A DNA stretch of 7,592 bases from RGIG3872 sp045660245 (lineage in GTDB: Bacteria > Bacillota > Clostridia > Christensenellales > UBA1242). Shown one piece after another: positions 5,388 through 7,592 of the stretch (position 1 is the first letter of the stretch; each line of letters starts with the position of its first letter). The position numbers were made by a program, and so were the translations under genes. The notes under the pieces are model-generated. The model did no database searches. It saw only the letters and a program-made list of their open reading frames with translations, and had not been told where the DNA came from. Location: contig JAZRDJ010000057.1 in the NCBI GenBank assembly GCA_045660245.1, forward strand, positions 1-7,592, in the 5' to 3' direction.

Positions 5388-5422
5388 GAGAAAAACCAGT
5401 AATGGCATTGGCTGGTTTTCTC
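5388..5422 (+). other. Hairpin directly after the hydrolase stop
   Basis: GAGAAAAACCAG (5388-5399) pairs with CTGGTTTTCTC (5412-5422) with one bulged A, giving 11 bp, around a 12-nt loop. It starts one base after the TAA. No U-tract follows (TAATAATA), so it is more likely a 3'-end stabilising or auxiliary hairpin upstream of the main terminator than a terminator itself. Confidence 0.55.
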
Positions 5423-5429
5423 TAATAAT

Positions 5430-5465
5430 AAAAAAAACATTCGGATTATTCCGAATGTTTTTTTT
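5430..5465. terminator. Bidirectional terminator between the hydrolase and membrane operon
   Basis: Eight A, then CATTCGGA, the loop TTAT, TCCGAATG and eight T form a perfect 16-bp inverted repeat with tracts at both ends, so it can stop transcription from either side. It ends both the + strand hydrolase transcript and the - strand three-gene membrane operon (last stop at 5473). It shares TTCGG-N6-CCGAA with the terminator at 3663-3697. Confidence 0.9.
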
Positions 5466-5472
5466 GTTTGTT

Positions 5473-6306
5473 TTATGTTGTTTGAGTTTCTTCAGGTTTT
5501 TGTTCTGTTGAATCAGTTTTCGCATTGTCATTCACTTTGTTTTTTGTACAAGCGTTTTTGATTTTGCCAGCGATGAAAATCCCTAAACGATACAAGCCAT
5601 AAGCAAGGAACGCAAATACAAAATCCATAACAACAACGCAAAGAGCATAAATTATTTGAGCAACTGTTAATCCAGCAGATTCTGCAACTGCGAGCCTGAT
5701 TGCTTCAAGTGGTGGAACATTACAGGTATAGAAGTTGTTGAAATTTGTTTTCAAGATATATGCCATGCTACAAGAAACAAGGCAGAAAAAGCCAAGACCA
5801 ATCAAGATTGCTTTGATGTCCTTCTTTGTGTTTGGTTTGTGAAGACCAAGAATAGGTATGAGAATAAATCCAAAGAGTGCAAGATTGTGGAATACAACAG
5901 TGTGGAAACTTGAAAAGTTTTGGAATGTTTGTTGAATTGCTTCACCACTATAAATTACACTTGGATAAATAAACATCAAAAGAGTGAGCATTGCAAGTGT
6001 GATTGTTGTGAATGATCGAATCTGTTCCTTGTATTTTCCATTGTAAAACGCTGTAATGAATGGAAAGAATATGAACAAACTGCAGAAGTGAAATGGCAAT
6101 GTATAGAGATCATAACCATGAACTATTGCATTGATTTGTTTGATTATTTCAAGAACAAGCAATGTTGTGGCAACAATTTGAAAGGGGATCATTCTGATTT
6201 TTTCATGTTTCTTTCCAATAGTAATTTTTAATATAATTGCAATAATAATCATTGCTATCATTGCAGGCAATTGTACTTTTATGTGATTTTGCGACCAAAG
6301 TTCCAT
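5473..6306 (-). CDS. YwaF/TMEM164-family integral membrane protein (TIGR02206-like)
   Basis: 277-residue polytopic membrane protein with about seven hydrophobic segments, near residues 12-30, 40-57, 69-87, 98-114, 138-155, 164-184 and 217-247. A charged, low-complexity cytoplasmic-type tail follows (251-277, rich in K, N, T and E). LPFHFCSLFIF (70-80), FHTVVFHN (134-141) and NFNNFY (188-193) match my memory of the YwaF family of Bacillota, related to eukaryotic TMEM164. The conserved histidine and cysteine in the LPFHFCS segment (H73, C75) could be functional, since TMEM164 is reported to be an acyltransferase acting through a cysteine, but bacterial YwaF has no established role. AGGAG (6315-6319 on the complement) precedes the ATG. 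It is the last gene of a three-gene - strand operon, 28 bp after its upstream neighbour, and ends at the palindromic terminator. Confidence 0.8.
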   Translation of the reverse strand: MELWSQNHIKVQLPAMIAMIIIAIILKITIGKKHEKIRMIPFQIVATTLLVLEIIKQINAIVHGYDLYTLPFHFCSLFIFFPFITAFYNGKYKEQIRSFTTITLAMLTLLMFIYPSVIYSGEAIQQTFQNFSSFHTVVFHNLALFGFILIPILGLHKPNTKKDIKAILIGLGFFCLVSCSMAYILKTNFNNFYTCNVPPLEAIRLAVAESAGLTVAQIIYALCVVVMDFVFAFLAYGLYRLGIFIAGKIKNACTKNKVNDNAKTDSTEQKPEETQTT

Positions 6307-6334
6307 AATAAATTCTCCTGTGTGTTAATATGTA

Positions 6335-6778
6335 TTATTTTGCACCATTAGCAAAGCCAATTATAATAAGAATGGCTAATATAAATAATAGAGCGGGCAA
6401 TATAATTAGTGAAAAGGCAATCCAGGTGTGTTTTGTTTTGTTGAGTTTGAATTGAAGAACGAGACAGTAAACGGCCTTAACGAAAAACAACACAACCAAA
6501 ACGATTGCTACAACACCAAGAGCAATGCCGAGGAATATGCTCAAGAATACGGCTGATGGAAGCATTTGGAAAAGTAAATAATATCCGAGAATTGTGAGTG
6601 CGACAGTCAAAACTGTCAACATTGAGAACATGATACTTCTTGTACCCATTTTCTTTGAAACTGGGGCAAGATCTGTTTCTTCCTTGATTGCTTCATATGT
6701 ATCTTTTTCTTTTTGAAGAGATCTCCCAAACATTTTTCTGCTTGTTCTATCTTTCAAAATTTTTGCAAAGATTCCCAT
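6335..6778 (-). CDS. Hypothetical small membrane protein
   Basis: 147 residues; I do not recognise a family. The first 46 residues are hydrophilic and rich in Lys and Arg, including RTSRKMFGRSLQKEKDTYE. Strongly hydrophobic segments follow at about 47-70, 73-105 (long enough for one or two passes) and 118-142, ending in GFANGAK. This suggests three or four membrane passes with a basic cytoplasmic N-terminus. There are no catalytic motifs, no signal peptide and no cysteine clusters. AGGAGG (6788-6793 on the complement) sits 9 nt before the ATG and supports the start. It lies between two other membrane genes, 18 bp and 28 bp away, so all three are probably translated from one mRNA, and a shared membrane complex or pathway is possible. 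Confidence 0.75.
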   Translation of the reverse strand: MGIFAKILKDRTSRKMFGRSLQKEKDTYEAIKEETDLAPVSKKMGTRSIMFSMLTVLTVALTILGYYLLFQMLPSAVFLSIFLGIALGVVAIVLVVLFFVKAVYCLVLQFKLNKTKHTWIAFSLIILPALLFILAILIIIGFANGAK

Positions 6779-6796
6779 AATAAATTTCCTCCTTTT

Positions 6797-7510
6797 TTAA
6801 TATAATTTTCCAACGCGTTTTTTCTTTTCCCTTTTTTCACGCGCAGTGATTAAGTTCTTACTTTGTTCTTTGACAACAACTTTGTCAATATCAGAAAGAT
6901 TATTGAATTTTTTTCTGTTCTTGATGACATACACAAGAATGAAAACAAAAGCGATAATAAGCGCAACAGTTGCTACAATCAGCGCAACAATAGGTAGTGA
7001 GAACATATTGTTGAAAATAAAAGCAAGGCTCAAGAAACCAAGTAATCCAGAAACAAGAATAAGAGAAAAAATACATGAAATGGTTTGAGATGGGAGAATA
7101 AAAATATCAATGTCTTGTCTGTTTGCTTCTCTTAAAATTTTTGCATACTTGTTGTTGATTGAAATAAATCCAATCATGAGGGCAACAATTGTTGCACCAA
7201 TCAAGAAGATAGCAACGTAATAGAAAAATCCAATGGTTGCTGAAAAACCAAGAGTTATGCCATTGATCATTCCACCAAAGAATGGTGACATGTTCACACC
7301 AAGTGATGAGAGCAAGAATGTCACAAACAAGTAGCCAAGGCTCACGCAGAATGCAATGTTTGAAATTTGAAGCGTAGTCAAAATTATGTTTCTGAATGCA
7401 GAAGATTTTTTTGTTTCTCTGTTTATTGCGTGAGTTGTCTTTTCTTCTTTTTCGGAAATTGCTTCAATTTTTGTGGTATCTGTCAGTTCATGTGTTTGAT
7501 TTTCTTCCAT
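6797..7510 (-). CDS. Hypothetical membrane protein, first gene of the membrane operon
   Basis: 237 residues; no family recognised. The 40-residue N-terminal region is hydrophilic and acidic, rich in Glu and Thr. About four hydrophobic segments follow at 45-70, 88-117, 141-166 and 172-196. The C-terminal tail, about 40 residues, is strongly basic (KNRKKFNN, then REKREKKKRVGK). By the positive-inside rule the C-terminus faces the cytoplasm, and an even number of passes would put the N-terminus there too. AAGGAG precedes the ATG by 5-6 nt. It leads the three-gene - strand operon, downstream of the promoter at 7549-7577, and its stop is 18 bp before the next gene. The general plan (charged soluble end, four passes, paired small membrane partner) resembles many uncharacterised membrane proteins of gut Bacillota and gives no specific function. 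Confidence 0.78.
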   Translation of the reverse strand: MEENQTHELTDTTKIEAISEKEEKTTHAINRETKKSSAFRNIILTTLQISNIAFCVSLGYLFVTFLLSSLGVNMSPFFGGMINGITLGFSATIGFFYYVAIFLIGATIVALMIGFISINNKYAKILREANRQDIDIFILPSQTISCIFSLILVSGLLGFLSLAFIFNNMFSLPIVALIVATVALIIAFVFILVYVIKNRKKFNNLSDIDKVVVKEQSKNLITAREKREKKKRVGKLY

Positions 7511-7548
7511 AAAAACTCCTTTTCCTTAATATAATTTTACATACATAT

Positions 7549-7577
7549 AGTATAACATATTCAAATTTGCAATGTAA
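7549..7577 (-). promoter_or_regulatory. Promoter of the three-gene membrane operon
   Basis: On the - strand, TTACAT (7572-7577) and TATACT (7549-7554) are separated by 17 bp, with a start near 7542 and a leader of about 30 nt to the ATG at 7510. This is the only convincing promoter for the operon; the 18- and 28-bp gaps inside it hold only ribosome binding sites. Confidence 0.6.
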
Positions 7578-7592
7578 AACAAAATTAGGTAG

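Noticed and set aside
1..7592. CRISPR array, insertion sequence or prophage
   Set aside because: No regularly spaced repeats, transposase, integrase or phage structural genes are visible on either strand.

Overview
This is an AT-rich window (protein genes around 35-40% GC by eye, intergenic DNA much lower) with strong AGGAG-type ribosome binding sites, short intergenic gaps and compact intrinsic terminators. It looks like the chromosome of a low-GC Bacillota or relative, plausibly an uncultured gut lineage. That placement is an inference from gene content and style, not a database result. The code is standard: every complete gene closes with TAA, and no gene needs TGA read as tryptophan.

Layout. 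(1) 1-2345, + strand: a housekeeping run of a 5'-truncated RluB/RsuA-type pseudouridine synthase, a HI0933/YtfP-family flavoprotein and a PlsC acyltransferase, closed by a terminator. (2) 2346-2826: an RNA locus. An inverted repeat with C/G-tract arms encloses a promoter candidate. It is followed by a 58% GC, hairpin-rich stretch (2521-2620) whose first 18 bases copy the 5' end of the tRNA-Thr(CGU) gene lying 160 bp downstream. (3) 2827-3651, + strand: a TIM-barrel sugar phosphate isomerase/epimerase-like protein, ending at a perfectly palindromic bidirectional terminator. (4) 3696-5386: a LysR-family regulator (- strand) divergent from a MESH1-like small alarmone hydrolase (+ strand) with a cysteine-rich tail. 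Their promoters overlap face to face and include a small dyad. A second palindromic bidirectional terminator follows. (5) 5473-7577, - strand: a three-gene membrane-protein operon. Its last gene belongs to the YwaF/TMEM164 family, the other two are unrecognised, and a promoter lies upstream of the first gene.

Working together: the LysR gene very probably controls itself and the neighbouring alarmone hydrolase, which would remove (p)ppGpp or a related nucleotide. The three membrane genes share one promoter, close spacing and one terminator, so they are probably co-expressed, but their job cannot be told from sequence alone. The least explained element is the GC-rich, tRNA-derived leader at 2521-2626, which matches no RNA class I recognise.
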